This document shows, piece after piece, positions 43,916 through 53,070 of a stretch of 64,000 nt of DNA. A program made the position numbers and the translations under genes. The notes below the pieces were generated by a model that was not told where the DNA came from, did not search any database, and saw only the letters and a list, made by a program, of their open reading frames with translations. How positions within the stretch are numbered: position 1 is the first letter of the stretch; each line of letters begins with the position of its first letter. Source of the DNA: Candidatus Nitrosopumilus sp. (lineage in GTDB: Archaea; Thermoproteota; Nitrososphaeria; Nitrososphaerales; Nitrosopumilaceae); NCBI RefSeq assembly GCF_029882185.1, contig NZ_JAOULD010000005.1, forward strand, positions 1 through 64,000. Direction: 5' to 3'.

Positions 43916-44944
43916 TTGAAAATTTGGATTGATATTCTAACACCAAAACAATTATTGTTTTCTGAACCAATTATTGAGAAATTAGGAAAAAAATATGATA
44001 TTTTGTGTACTTCAAGGGACTACAATGAAGTTTCAAAATTGGCAAAAATACGCAATTTTGACCTTATTTTTATCGGAAAACATGGTGGTGGCGATGAAAA
44101 AAGTAAGCTAAAAGCAAGTATTGATAGAATGGAAAAGATGTCTAAAAAAATTAAGACATTTTCGCCTGATGTTGTGATTAGTTTTTGTTCTCCAGAAGCA
44201 GCAAGAATATCATTTGGATTGGGAATAAAACACATAGCCTTTTGTGATTCACCACATGCAAATGCGGTTATGCGATTAACGTTGCCATTGATCGAAAAAC
44301 TATTGATCCCACATGTAATATCAAAAAAGGAATTTTCAAAATATGGTATCGATGAAAAAAATATTATTCAATACAAAGCAATTGATGCAATTATCACAAT
44401 AAAAAGAAGAATAAATAGAAATGCAAAATTACCATTCAAAAAAAACAATAAAAAGAATATTTTGATAAGAGTTGAAGAAGAACAGGCATCCTATACATCA
44501 AAACCTAGTAAGATCATTCCAATAATAAAAAAAGTTGTAAGTGAATTTGAGAAAGAAAACGTCGTAGTTTTGGGAAGATATGTTGAACAAATTAAAAATT
44601 TACAAAAAATAGTAGGCAATAAAACAAAAATTGTAAAAATGTCATATGATGGAAAACATTTGTTAGAAAATACAGATGTTTTTGTTGGTTCAGGTGGAAC
44701 AATGACTGCAGAATCTGCATTAATGGGAATTCCAACAATTTCATATAATGCAGTTCCAAATATTATTGAAAATTTCTTGGTAAAGAAACATTTGGTAAAA
44801 CGTGAAACAGATCCAAATAAGATTTCTATGCAAATAAAGAGAATTTTTGAAGCAGATGATAAACAGAGTCAAAAAAGAGCAAAGATAATTAGAAGTCAAA
44901 TGGAAGATCCTATTCAAAAATTAATCAAGATAATTAAAGAATAG
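43916..44944 (+). CDS. DUF354 family protein (glycosyltransferase-like fold)
   Basis: A 342-residue protein. MKIWIDILTPKQLLFSEPII (1-20) is the DUF354 start, where a His after PK is common in relatives. FIGKHGGGDEKSKLKAS, SFCSPEAARISFGLGIKHIA (about 84-103) and DVFVGSGGTMTAESALMGIP (about 252-271) are characteristic; the last resembles the donor site of GT-B enzymes. Function is not established; it may be a sugar transferase or epimerase-like enzyme of surface glycans. The start is TTG, with the gene opposite divergent by 63 bases. Confidence 0.75.
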   Translation: MKIWIDILTPKQLLFSEPIIEKLGKKYDILCTSRDYNEVSKLAKIRNFDLIFIGKHGGGDEKSKLKASIDRMEKMSKKIKTFSPDVVISFCSPEAARISFGLGIKHIAFCDSPHANAVMRLTLPLIEKLLIPHVISKKEFSKYGIDEKNIIQYKAIDAIITIKRRINRNAKLPFKKNNKKNILIRVEEEQASYTSKPSKIIPIIKKVVSEFEKENVVVLGRYVEQIKNLQKIVGNKTKIVKMSYDGKHLLENTDVFVGSGGTMTAESALMGIPTISYNAVPNIIENFLVKKHLVKRETDPNKISMQIKRIFEADDKQSQKRAKIIRSQMEDPIQKLIKIIKE

Positions 44945-45012
44945 AAAATTTTTGTTTATTAGACAAATTCAAATAAAAAGTTCATTAAGGGAATGAAAGT
45001 GCTCGATTTAGC

Positions 45013-45085
45013 AGCCCGGTAGTGTAGCGGTCAAGCATAGAGGCCTTTGAAGCCTTTGACCCCAGTTCGAGTCTGGGCCGGGCTA
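45013..45085 (+). tRNA. tRNA-Gln (anticodon TTG)
   Basis: Acceptor AGCCCGG/CCGGGCT with discriminator A, anticodon stem GAGGC/GCCTT with loop CTTTGAA (TTG, glutamine CAA), T arm CCCAG-TTCGAGT-CTGGG. It is the substrate class of the GatDE enzyme encoded at 35-38 kb. No intron, CCA not encoded. Confidence 0.93.
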
Positions 45086-45086
45086 C

Positions 45087-45092
45087 TTTTTT
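45087..45092 (+). terminator. T-tract terminator after tRNA-Gln
   Basis: Six T's begin two bases after the mature tRNA 3' end, the usual signal for archaeal polymerase to stop. Confidence 0.5.
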
Positions 45093-45152
45093 AATAAAAA
45101 ATAGTATTGTGACACGAATATAATATAGATAGTTTTTCTGAAATTAGGCAGC

Positions 45153-45890
45153 ATGACTGATATAATTTTAGGAATGGGAGAAGTGGGAGAAACACTGTTT
45201 CACCTTCTTGAAGAGAGAAATTTTGATAGTGTTGGAATTGATATAGATTCTTCAAAATGTAAAAATTATTTTGAGAATCAAAAAATTGTTAACCCTGAAT
45301 ATCTTCATGTATGTTTACCAGGAGAATTACCGGATTTTGTAGATATCACATTGAATTGGATTAGTAAGATTGAAGAACTAAAAGTTGTCATAGTACATTC
45401 AACAGTAAAACCTGGAACTACAAAAAAGATTCAGGAAAAAACAAAAGTGTTGATTTTATTTTCACCAGTTCGTGGTGTACATAGAAGATTTTTAGACGAT
45501 ATTAAAAAATATACTAAATTTATTTCATCAGATGAAAAAAACATAGATCCTAAAATAAGATTAGATTTAGAAAATAGATTTGAGAAAATAGATTGGATGT
45601 CAACTACAAAAACTGCGGAATTAGCAAAGATTCTCGTTGATACTACTTATTATGGATGGTTAATCAATTATGCACAAATTACAAAAATGATTTGTGAGAA
45701 GGAAGGAATTGATTTTGACGAGATGTGGAAATTTGCAGATGAAATACACAAAAATTTGGGGAATAGACCAAAAATGTATCCTGGAATTATTGGAGGACAT
45801 TGTGTAATTCCAAATCTGAATTTGATTGATTATGATGAATTAGATATGATTAAAAAAATTAATGAGGCATATGAAAAATTTGAAAAATAG
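45153..45890 (+). CDS. compact nucleotide-sugar dehydrogenase-like protein
   Basis: The 245 residues begin IILGMGEVGETLFHLLEERN (4-23) with an NAD-type loop, then SVGIDID. VVIVHSTVKPGTTKKI (about 89-104) and TAELAKILVDTTYYGWLINY (about 153-172) match the central part of UDP-sugar dehydrogenases, and PGIIGGHCVIPN (about 210-221) holds the catalytic-type Cys of the GGxC motif. Full enzymes have about 420 residues with a C-terminal UDP-binding domain; that domain is missing here and the protein ends naturally after a short helix. It may act on a smaller substrate or with a partner. Confidence 0.7.
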   Translation: MTDIILGMGEVGETLFHLLEERNFDSVGIDIDSSKCKNYFENQKIVNPEYLHVCLPGELPDFVDITLNWISKIEELKVVIVHSTVKPGTTKKIQEKTKVLILFSPVRGVHRRFLDDIKKYTKFISSDEKNIDPKIRLDLENRFEKIDWMSTTKTAELAKILVDTTYYGWLINYAQITKMICEKEGIDFDEMWKFADEIHKNLGNRPKMYPGIIGGHCVIPNLNLIDYDELDMIKKINEAYEKFEK

Positions 45891-45899
45891 TTTCAAATT

Positions 45900-46661
45900 C
45901 TAAAAATCTAATTTTGTCAAAAGTCTTGAGGCAATAGCAAATAAAACTGATGCAATGATAACTAAAATTATCATTTCAATAATTATAAATTCTGTTATGG
46001 TTCCAAAAATGCCTGCTCTAATCACATCTACAAGATAGGTTAATGGGTTTAGATAAAATGCTATTCGCAATGGTTCAGGGGCACCATCTGCAGGGTAAAA
46101 TGCAGTACTAACAAATGCAAAGAAAAGAAAAACGGTATTAATTATTACATTGAATCCTTCACTTGAGCGTAATCTAGTAGATATTATTGATGCTAGAGAA
46201 CCAAAAAGTACTGAACCAGTAATAGCCCCAAAAATGATTATTGGGATTGTTACCAATGAAAATTCTACAGAATCAAAAAATACAGGATATCCAACAGCTG
46301 CAATTAATACAGCACTAACTAATCCGATTATTCCTATAGTGCAGATATTACTAAGAACATAATGACTTCTAGTGAACGGGCCGGACATAATTTGTTCAAA
46401 CATTCCATGTTTTCGATCATTCCAAATAATGATACCAGAAATTAAAGTACTATTCATAATATTAAATCCAATCATACCTGAAGCTAAAAATGCAGGATAG
46501 TCAAGATCCTTATTTCCAAATGGAACTGCATTAATCAATGGAGCATATGCAAATCCTGCTACAAAAATATAGATTAAAGGAAAAATTATTTGCCAAATTA
46601 AAAATCCAGGATTAAGAGAAATCGTAAGATTTCTATTAGTTAATCTAATTATTGGATGCAT
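45900..46661 (-). CDS. ABC-2 type transporter permease
   Basis: A 253-residue membrane protein with about six helices (for example 22-42, 56-80, 107-128, 136-158, 170-187 and 227-246). FMNSTLISGIIIWNDRKHG-like loops and KHGMFEQIMSGPFTRSHYVL (about 85-104) match the coupling region of ABC-2 permeases of the DrrB type. It is encoded 17 bases into the end of the ATPase gene, so both form one exporter. The cargo could be a lipid, a polysaccharide or a drug-like compound; the sequence does not say. Confidence 0.85.
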   Translation of the reverse strand: MHPIIRLTNRNLTISLNPGFLIWQIIFPLIYIFVAGFAYAPLINAVPFGNKDLDYPAFLASGMIGFNIMNSTLISGIIIWNDRKHGMFEQIMSGPFTRSHYVLSNICTIGIIGLVSAVLIAAVGYPVFFDSVEFSLVTIPIIIFGAITGSVLFGSLASIISTRLRSSEGFNVIINTVFLFFAFVSTAFYPADGAPEPLRIAFYLNPLTYLVDVIRAGIFGTITEFIIIEMIILVIIASVLFAIASRLLTKLDF

Positions 46662-47583
46662 TTTCTTTTACCATGTTTAAAAATATCTCCTCAAGATTTG
46701 TTGGTACAGCAGAGAGGTTGTCGATATCGATTTTATTATCATAAAGCACCTTTAGAATTTGTAACAATACTAATTCAGACTGTTCTGAATGAATAATAAT
46801 ATTAGTTCCAGTTTCAAAATCAATTTTACAGTCTGGTATTTTGGATAAAAGAGAAATAATTTCAGATTTTTTTTCTAACAAATGAATTTTAATAGTTTTT
46901 TCTTTTCCAAATCTATTTTTTAAAGCATCTGGAGAATTAACAGTGATAATTTTACCTTTATCAATAATTGCTATTTGATTGCAGAGATATTCAGCTTCAG
47001 ATAGAATATGTGTTGTGTAAAATATTGTTAAACCTGTTTTAACTTTATTTTTTAAATAATCTAATAACTTTCTTCTTGCACTAGGATCTAATCCAACTGT
47101 TGGTTCATCTAAAAATAACAGCTCCATATCATGCATGAATTCTCGTGCAACTTGCACTCTCCTTCTTTGACCAATTGATAGATCCTCATTTCGTTTCTTA
47201 CGAATCTCAACAAGATCAAAGTCTTTCAAAAGTTGTTCCATTCTTTTTTTACGCTCAATTTTAGGAACATTCCACATCATACCGTACTTCTCAAGTGATT
47301 TTTCAACTGAGAGTGTAGGCTCATAGCTAGGTTGCTGCAAAACTACACCAATCTTGTGACGAACTTTGAGAGGATTTAAGATAGCATCAATACCTAAAAT
47401 AGTTAATGAGCCAGTAGTAGGCGGAATAAGAGTAGTTAGAAGTTTAATAGTTGTTGATTTTCCTGCTCCATTAGGACCTAAAAATCCAAAAACCTGACCT
47501 GCTTTTACAGATAAAGTCAGATCAGACACTGCATTAACTGAGCCATATAATTTTGAAAGATGGTTGACATCAATACAAGACAT
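46645..47583 (-). CDS. ABC transporter ATP-binding protein (DrrA-like)
   Basis: Energizes the permease that follows. The 312 residues show Walker A FLGPNGAGKSTTIKLL (about 34-49), signature LSIGQRRRVQVARE (about 138-151), Walker B LLFLDEPTVGLDPSA (about 157-171) and the switch TTHILSEAEYL (about 191-201). A C-terminal extension of about 90 residues (from about 220; VNSPDALKNRFGKEKTIKIH) is typical of DrrA/CcmA-type exporter ATPases. First gene of a two-gene operon. Confidence 0.92.
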   Translation of the reverse strand: MSCIDVNHLSKLYGSVNAVSDLTLSVKAGQVFGFLGPNGAGKSTTIKLLTTLIPPTTGSLTILGIDAILNPLKVRHKIGVVLQQPSYEPTLSVEKSLEKYGMMWNVPKIERKKRMEQLLKDFDLVEIRKKRNEDLSIGQRRRVQVAREFMHDMELLFLDEPTVGLDPSARRKLLDYLKNKVKTGLTIFYTTHILSEAEYLCNQIAIIDKGKIITVNSPDALKNRFGKEKTIKIHLLEKKSEIISLLSKIPDCKIDFETGTNIIIHSEQSELVLLQILKVLYDNKIDIDNLSAVPTNLEEIFLNMVKENASNN

Positions 47584-47806
47584 GATAAAACTGCGATCTC
47601 CCTATTAATTTAGTTAGTGAGATAAGTGACGGCATATTTTAGAATAATTGAATTAATCAAGATAAAACAATGTAGAAAATTAACAAAATGATTATAGAAT
47701 TTTTTAAAAATACAAAATCAGTACGATGTAGCGATCATTTTTTCATTAAATCAAATTGACAAAAGAATGAAATTTTTATTAATAGAATGAATTTAGCAAA
47801 ACTGAG

Positions 47807-49204
47807 TTGTCAGAATTTGAGAATCTTATCAATAAATTTTTAGAACAAAAACCGGAATTAACTAAAGAACAACTTGAAAACAAGATAAAACATAAAAAAG
47901 AAAAGATCGGTGCAGGTTATTTGACTGATCAGGGTGCATTATTTTTAATCGCTTCAGACTATGGAATAACATTATCAGAACCGCAAAAAACGGAGATTAG
48001 TTTAAAGGATCTGTATGCAGGAGCAAAAGAAATTTCATTAGAAACTAGGGTTTTGAATCTTTCACCTGCCAAACAATTTTCTAGGAAAGATGGTTCTCCA
48101 TTTTATCTAAGGACAATGACTGTCTATGATACAAATTCAACTGCCAGTGTAAAATTATGGGATGAGAAAGCAAATCTTCCAGGAATTGAAAATCTAAAAC
48201 CAGGGGATTTAATCAAAATTATCAAAGCTTATGTTAAATCAGATCTTGATGGTTCTCCAACCATAAACATCGGTTCTGGATCAAACATAGAAACTACAGA
48301 TACGAAAAGTGAAATTCCTACTATAGACACTATTACAAAAGATGTGAGTGAATCTCATGAGGGAGAAAAAGATTTAGTAGTTTCAGGAACAATTGATGGA
48401 ATAATTACTGGAATGGAATTTACAAATTCTCGGGGTATGCCTGGAAAAGCTCTGAGAATGAGACTGAAAGGAAAAGATGGGAGTGCAATGAGAGTAGTGT
48501 TATGGGGTAAAGATGAGTCAACTATCCCAAATATGATTTCACAATCAGCTAAGGTGAGATTACTAGGTGTCAGAGTAAAATCAGGAAATCAAGGATTGGA
48601 AATTCATGGAAATGATGCAACAATTATTGAAATTGAGGGGGGCAAAGAAGCAGAACCAGTAATTGCTAGAATTCTATCTATATCACCAACAGAAAATGGA
48701 AAAAATCTAATTTTAGCAGTTGACAATAAAAAGAATTTATTCAATATTAGTGATTTTTCAAACTCAACTATTATCTGTGTAGAAGGAGATGTAATAGAAT
48801 GCATGCCATCAAAAGTTTACGGAAATTCAATTACTTTGGATGAAAATTCATTTGTTAGAAAATTAGATAACGATGAATCAATTCCTTCATTATCTCAACT
48901 CAGAACAAAAATTAATGAAATCAAGGCGGATGGAAATTATTGTATTGAAGCAATTGTGTTAAAAGTTCCTGAAAGACGTGAAGTTCAGACAAAATCAGGA
49001 GAATCAATAGCACTTTCAGAGATGTTTGTTGAAGACGACACAGGGCAAATTTGGGTTAAGGGTTGGAGAAATCAAGCAAGAATAATTGATAAGTGTGAAT
49101 TAGGAGAAATTATTTCTATTACAGGACTAAATGCAAAAGCAGGATTAGAAGGAAGAATAGAGTTGTTTATCACCCCATTCTCTAAAATTACAAAGAAGAA
49201 TTAA
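47807..49204 (+). CDS. replication protein A-like ssDNA-binding protein (multiple OB folds)
   Basis: The 465 residues carry an N-terminal helical segment (about 1-60; QLENKIKHKKEKIGAGYLTD), then tandem OB folds: FSRKDGSPFYLRTMTVYDTN (about 87-106) with SVKLWDEKANLPGIENLKPG, a second with GMEFTNSRGMPGKALRMRLK and MRVVLWGKDE (about 205-240), and a third with EMFVEDDTGQIWVKGWRNQA (about 405-424). This repeated VxLW/GDL pattern is archaeal RPA. It has no zinc finger. TTG is the start. It converges with the helicase gene, with a 4-base overlap of the ends. Confidence 0.85.
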   Translation: MSEFENLINKFLEQKPELTKEQLENKIKHKKEKIGAGYLTDQGALFLIASDYGITLSEPQKTEISLKDLYAGAKEISLETRVLNLSPAKQFSRKDGSPFYLRTMTVYDTNSTASVKLWDEKANLPGIENLKPGDLIKIIKAYVKSDLDGSPTINIGSGSNIETTDTKSEIPTIDTITKDVSESHEGEKDLVVSGTIDGIITGMEFTNSRGMPGKALRMRLKGKDGSAMRVVLWGKDESTIPNMISQSAKVRLLGVRVKSGNQGLEIHGNDATIIEIEGGKEAEPVIARILSISPTENGKNLILAVDNKKNLFNISDFSNSTIICVEGDVIECMPSKVYGNSITLDENSFVRKLDNDESIPSLSQLRTKINEIKADGNYCIEAIVLKVPERREVQTKSGESIALSEMFVEDDTGQIWVKGWRNQARIIDKCELGEIISITGLNAKAGLEGRIELFITPFSKITKKN

Positions 49205-51948
49205 GAATCCCAAAAACCCCTGGTTACTACATATTGTCTTTCTGCCTCATAGATTTGTTTGAATAAATGTTCTTCATCAACCATGTTTCTCAAGATTCTT
49301 GCTGCAGTATCTGCACCAACTCCATATCCAGATATCACAGTAATGGCAATCTTTCCAAAGTTTTCTACTAAAGATGCAACTTTCCATGCACGATCAAATT
49401 TGTGCCTTTCATCAGCAGACAGTTTTTTTCCATCATGTTTTTTTCTTATGATTTTAGGTAAATCATAATCAGAATAATATGTTGCAGTAATTTGTCTAGC
49501 TTTACAATATGGACACATGGGTGAATTTTTTACCTCAAATGTTTGAAACACACGTTCCCATTTTCCACAACGAGCACAAATCAGACGATGTTTTGTCTTT
49601 TCTAATCTAGCTTTTACAAGATCAAGAATCCCCTTGTCAAGATTTACAGGAGAAGAATAATATTTTGTAGTATGATCTAATATGGGTTCTGCTAATTTTG
49701 AAAATTGATCAACTTCCAACCATATGACATGGATTTTATTATCTTTGATCTTTTTTAGAATTATTTCAGAATTTTTGAGATCATATTTATCATGAAATAA
49801 TTCTCGAAGAGCTTCATTAACAAGTACTGTTTTAGAATATCGCTCATACAAAAATCTGGCAGATTTTTTTTCATATATTGCACCTCTACCAACCACACCA
49901 AATTTTTTTGCAACACACCATGTTCTCCAATTTACATTGTGGGTTCCTGTTAAAGATGCACTAACTATAGACTGTAAATCATAATCATCTTTTAGAATAT
50001 CCATGAATAATTTTTCTGAAATTCTAGATCTAGAAGACAAAACAATTCTATATCCATCAGAACGAGAATCAACCATAGTTCCCAACATTGCCGAAAACAT
50101 TGAAGAAAGTAATGTGGCTAATGTTGAATTAATTTTGCTCCCCAAACAAGAATGGATTACAATTGATCCTTGTGATCTATTTGACTCAATTACAATATTG
50201 TTTTCATCGGGAATTACATCAAAATTTAATTTTTCAATTATTTTGTTAATTAGTTTAAAATTTCCATTCTTAACTTTGCTACGAAAATTTCCTACTTTAC
50301 TTGCAGTTTTGTAATCAATTGGAATATTTTCACCCTCCCAATATGGAACAGTGATTCCAGCTCCTCTAAAAGGTTCAACATTTACACTAAGCGATTTTTC
50401 ATCAACATTGAGAATTCTCCATTGAGAACCTTTTAAGACAAAAATATTTCCAGAGTCGCCAAAATCACCTACAAATCTTTGATCTAAAGATCCAATGATT
50501 TTTTTTCCAACGCTGTCAAAAACCTTGAATTTGAGAATATCTGGAATGGTTGAAAGATTTTCAAAATAATATTTGAATGAGCGGCCTTTTTTCCAGAAAG
50601 TCATTTTTATTCTATCAAAAAATATCAAATAATTTGAATCAAGTAAATCTAAAACATCGATTAGATCTTTAATTTTTAAATTCCTAAAAGGATATGCCTT
50701 TGCTACTAATTCAAAAGCTTGCTCAACTGAAATTTCACCAATTTGCATGGATAATCCTACTAAATGATGTGCTAAAACGTCAAGGGAGCCATCGTGAATT
50801 TTTTGTTCTTCTATAGAACCCTCTTGAGTTCGATCAAGAATTGCTTGTGCTTCAAATTCATCATCAGGATTATTTGTGATAATTAATCCTTGAGCTGATT
50901 CATTTCTATTGTGCTTACTTCTACCTATTCTTTGTACAAATTTTGAGACTTGTCTTGGAGAACCGTAATGGATTACTAATTCAACTGAACCAATGTCTAA
51001 TCCCAACTCCAGTGAAGAAGTACACACTACAATACCACTTTTTCCTTCACGCAGAATTAATTCAGTTTCTTCTCTTACTTCTTTTGAGAGAGAGCCATGA
51101 TGTAATTCAATAGGAATAGATGATTTTTCTTTTAATATTGATGCTAAAAATTCAGCTTCTCCTCGAGTATTTGTGAAAAGAAGAATAGGTGAATCTAGAT
51201 CCATTTTTGATACATATTCAGTAATTTTTTCTGCTACGTCTGAAATTGTTCCATCAACATATTTGATTTCTACATCATATTTTCTTACAGAAGTATCTCT
51301 AATTATCTCACACTTACGCTTGGTTCCTACAACAAATTTTCCTGCTTCATCAAAATTTCCAACAGTTGCAGATAATCCAACTTTTGAAAGTGGAAATTTT
51401 GAGTTCAATTCGAGTCTTTCAATACTTAATGATAATTGAGAACCACGTTCACTAGATAGTAACTCATGAACTTCATCAATTACAATCCATTCCAACTCAG
51501 ATAATGCATTTAACATTTTGATCTGAGTTAAAAGAATCATCAAAGTTTCGGGTGTAGTAATTAGGACATCTGAAGGATTTTCAGTAATCTTTTTTCTGTC
51601 TTTTTGACTAGTATCTCCATGACGAATTTCAATCGTTAACTGATTTTCATGTGCATATGTTGTAATTCTCCTAAATACATCTCGATTTAATGCTCTTAGT
51701 GGAGTAATATAGAGAGCTTTAATTTTTCCAATCTTTTTAGAATTTTTTAAAAGCGAAAAAATTGGAATTACAGAACATTCAGTTTTTCCTGAACCCGTTG
51801 GTGCAATCACAAGACAATCTTTCTTTTGTAAAATTATTGGTGATGCTTTTTTTTGAATTTCAGTTAGCTTAGAAAATCCAAATTTCCCAAATAAAGAATC
51901 AAGAATTGGATTCAGTTGATTCATTTGATCTTGCTTTTTCATAAACAA
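49201..51948 (-). CDS. lhr: Lhr-type superfamily 2 DNA/RNA helicase
   Basis: A 915-residue helicase. Motif I APTGSGKTECSVIPIF (about 49-64), motif II VIDEVHELLSSERG (about 154-167), SAT in KVGLSATVGNF, motif V GIVVCTSSLELGLDIGSVEL (about 307-326) and motif VI RQVSKFVQRIGRSKHNRNES. The accessory winged-helix and beta domains of Lhr-core follow, and a C-terminal zinc site: ICARCGKWERVFQT with PMCPYCKARQI (about 795-830). The TTG/ATG-rich start is uncertain; MNQLNPILDSLF eight residues in is an alternative. Lhr helicases act in DNA repair. Confidence 0.88.
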   Translation of the reverse strand: MFMKKQDQMNQLNPILDSLFGKFGFSKLTEIQKKASPIILQKKDCLVIAPTGSGKTECSVIPIFSLLKNSKKIGKIKALYITPLRALNRDVFRRITTYAHENQLTIEIRHGDTSQKDRKKITENPSDVLITTPETLMILLTQIKMLNALSELEWIVIDEVHELLSSERGSQLSLSIERLELNSKFPLSKVGLSATVGNFDEAGKFVVGTKRKCEIIRDTSVRKYDVEIKYVDGTISDVAEKITEYVSKMDLDSPILLFTNTRGEAEFLASILKEKSSIPIELHHGSLSKEVREETELILREGKSGIVVCTSSLELGLDIGSVELVIHYGSPRQVSKFVQRIGRSKHNRNESAQGLIITNNPDDEFEAQAILDRTQEGSIEEQKIHDGSLDVLAHHLVGLSMQIGEISVEQAFELVAKAYPFRNLKIKDLIDVLDLLDSNYLIFFDRIKMTFWKKGRSFKYYFENLSTIPDILKFKVFDSVGKKIIGSLDQRFVGDFGDSGNIFVLKGSQWRILNVDEKSLSVNVEPFRGAGITVPYWEGENIPIDYKTASKVGNFRSKVKNGNFKLINKIIEKLNFDVIPDENNIVIESNRSQGSIVIHSCLGSKINSTLATLLSSMFSAMLGTMVDSRSDGYRIVLSSRSRISEKLFMDILKDDYDLQSIVSASLTGTHNVNWRTWCVAKKFGVVGRGAIYEKKSARFLYERYSKTVLVNEALRELFHDKYDLKNSEIILKKIKDNKIHVIWLEVDQFSKLAEPILDHTTKYYSSPVNLDKGILDLVKARLEKTKHRLICARCGKWERVFQTFEVKNSPMCPYCKARQITATYYSDYDLPKIIRKKHDGKKLSADERHKFDRAWKVASLVENFGKIAITVISGYGVGADTAARILRNMVDEEHLFKQIYEAERQYVVTRGFWDS

Positions 51949-52018
51949 TTACACCAACTAAGCCAAGTGCAAATAAAGCTACAGTAATAATTGGGATTGA
52001 ATCAAAAATTCCTGCCAT
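51899..52018 (-). CDS. candidate 39-residue single-helix membrane protein
   Basis: ATG at 52018 opens MAGIFDSIPIITVALFALGL, continuing VGVIVYEKARSNESTESNS to a TGA at 51899-51901. Residues 8-25 form a membrane helix with a positive side following it (YEKAR), a plausible single-pass small protein. AAGATTTTTAATGG lies about 22-35 bases before the start, a fair TATA position. It overlaps the first 50 bases of the helicase gene in another frame. Function unknown. Confidence 0.45.
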   Translation of the reverse strand: MAGIFDSIPIITVALFALGLVGVIVYEKARSNESTESNS

Positions 52019-52040
52019 TATTTAACCTAAAAATAGACCA

Positions 52041-52700
52041 TTAAAAATCTTCAGTATGATCAACAAGTCCAATTTTTGTAATGGTATAAGAAAAAGTTTC
52101 TTTTTTTAATGCCCAATAAATTTCACCATTGAATTTTGATGAATTTTTAAAAAGATGAATTTTGATATGTGTAAAAGGATCAATTGCATTTTGCATATTT
52201 TCAATCTCTTTGCCATCCATGTTCCTGATCATATTACTAACAATAATTGGAATTTTTTTTCTTATGGCTAATTTTGATAATTCATGCATGTATTTCATAA
52301 ACAGTGAATTTTTTTCAAAAATAGATTTTTCATTTTGATATTCATAAGAGAATAAATCAGTAATATTATCAATTACTATTAAGGTAAAATTATTTTCTTC
52401 GATATTTTTGATGGACTTGATTTGATCCGAAGTATTGGTAATTCTTGATACTGTAATTTTTTCAAGTAAATCAATCTCCATTTTAGATTCTTTTTGAATT
52501 TCCAATATACGTTCAGGTCTAAATCCACCAGATGTATCTAGATACAAAATATCACCACCATTTTTAATTGAATTAATCAATAATTGGAACAATAGTAGAG
52601 TTTTTCCAGTTCCACCTCCACCGAAAATATCTACAATCACACTATGAGGAATTCCTCCAGACAAGAATTTGTCTAATTTTTGTAAACCCGTAGAAATCAT
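52041..52700 (-). CDS. RecA-fold ATPase, RadB-like
   Basis: A 219-residue RecA core without the N-terminal domain of RadA. MISTGLQKLDKFLSGGIPHS (1-20), Walker A GGGGTGKT (27-34) and ILYLDTSGGFRPERI (about 52-66) are RadA/RadB-like; Walker B is TLIVIDNITDLFS (about 104-116). RKKIPIIVSNMIRNMDG matches the L2 region. ATG 52700 was chosen because MISTG is the family start and a TATA-like box lies about 30 bases before it; the longer frame to 52805 reads as low-complexity. RadB-type proteins modulate recombination. A KaiC-like role is less likely. Confidence 0.78.
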   Translation of the reverse strand: MISTGLQKLDKFLSGGIPHSVIVDIFGGGGTGKTLLLFQLLINSIKNGGDILYLDTSGGFRPERILEIQKESKMEIDLLEKITVSRITNTSDQIKSIKNIEENNFTLIVIDNITDLFSYEYQNEKSIFEKNSLFMKYMHELSKLAIRKKIPIIVSNMIRNMDGKEIENMQNAIDPFTHIKIHLFKNSSKFNGEIYWALKKETFSYTITKIGLVDHTEDF

Positions 52701-52727
52701 TTGGATAATTATTAGAAAAAGGAGAAA

Positions 52728-52737
52728 AAATTTAAGG
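52728..52737 (-). promoter_or_regulatory. TATA-like box of the RadB-like gene
   Basis: CCTTAAATTT on the minus strand lies 28-37 bases before the ATG at 52700, supporting that start over the longer frame. Confidence 0.45.
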
Positions 52738-52808
52738 AATTTCAATTTTTGCAAAAGAGGTAAGGCTTTTATGCTAGATAACAAAGTTGCAAAACAAGTG
52801 AACAATTA

Positions 52809-53054
52809 GTGTCCCAATCAAACAGTGCAAAACGACCTCTAACAACTCTTCAGAAAAGTACTAAGAAGAAAGTAACTGTAAGACTGAAAAACGAAGTCGA
52901 GTATAAAGGTAAAATGGATAATGTTGATTCTTACATGAATTTGATTATGACTGATGCTGAAGAGATTCATGAAGGTAAAACAATTGCAAATTATGGCAGA
53001 GTAATTGTAAGGGGCAACAATGTATTATTTATCAAACTAGAAAATGAACTCTAG
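52809..53054 (+). CDS. LSm/Sm-like RNA-binding protein
   Basis: An 81-residue Sm-fold protein that forms rings and binds U-rich RNA. Sm1 is KKKVTVRLKNEVEYKGKMDN with VDSYMNLIMTDAEEI (about 18-52), and Sm2 is GRVIVRGNNVLFIKLENE (about 63-80). The Asn in MNL and Arg-Gly in VRGNN are the RNA-contact residues. GTG is the start. It lies 16 bases before metK on the same strand. Confidence 0.93.
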   Translation: MSQSNSAKRPLTTLQKSTKKKVTVRLKNEVEYKGKMDNVDSYMNLIMTDAEEIHEGKTIANYGRVIVRGNNVLFIKLENEL

Positions 53055-53070
53055 TTAATGGTGTGGTTGT

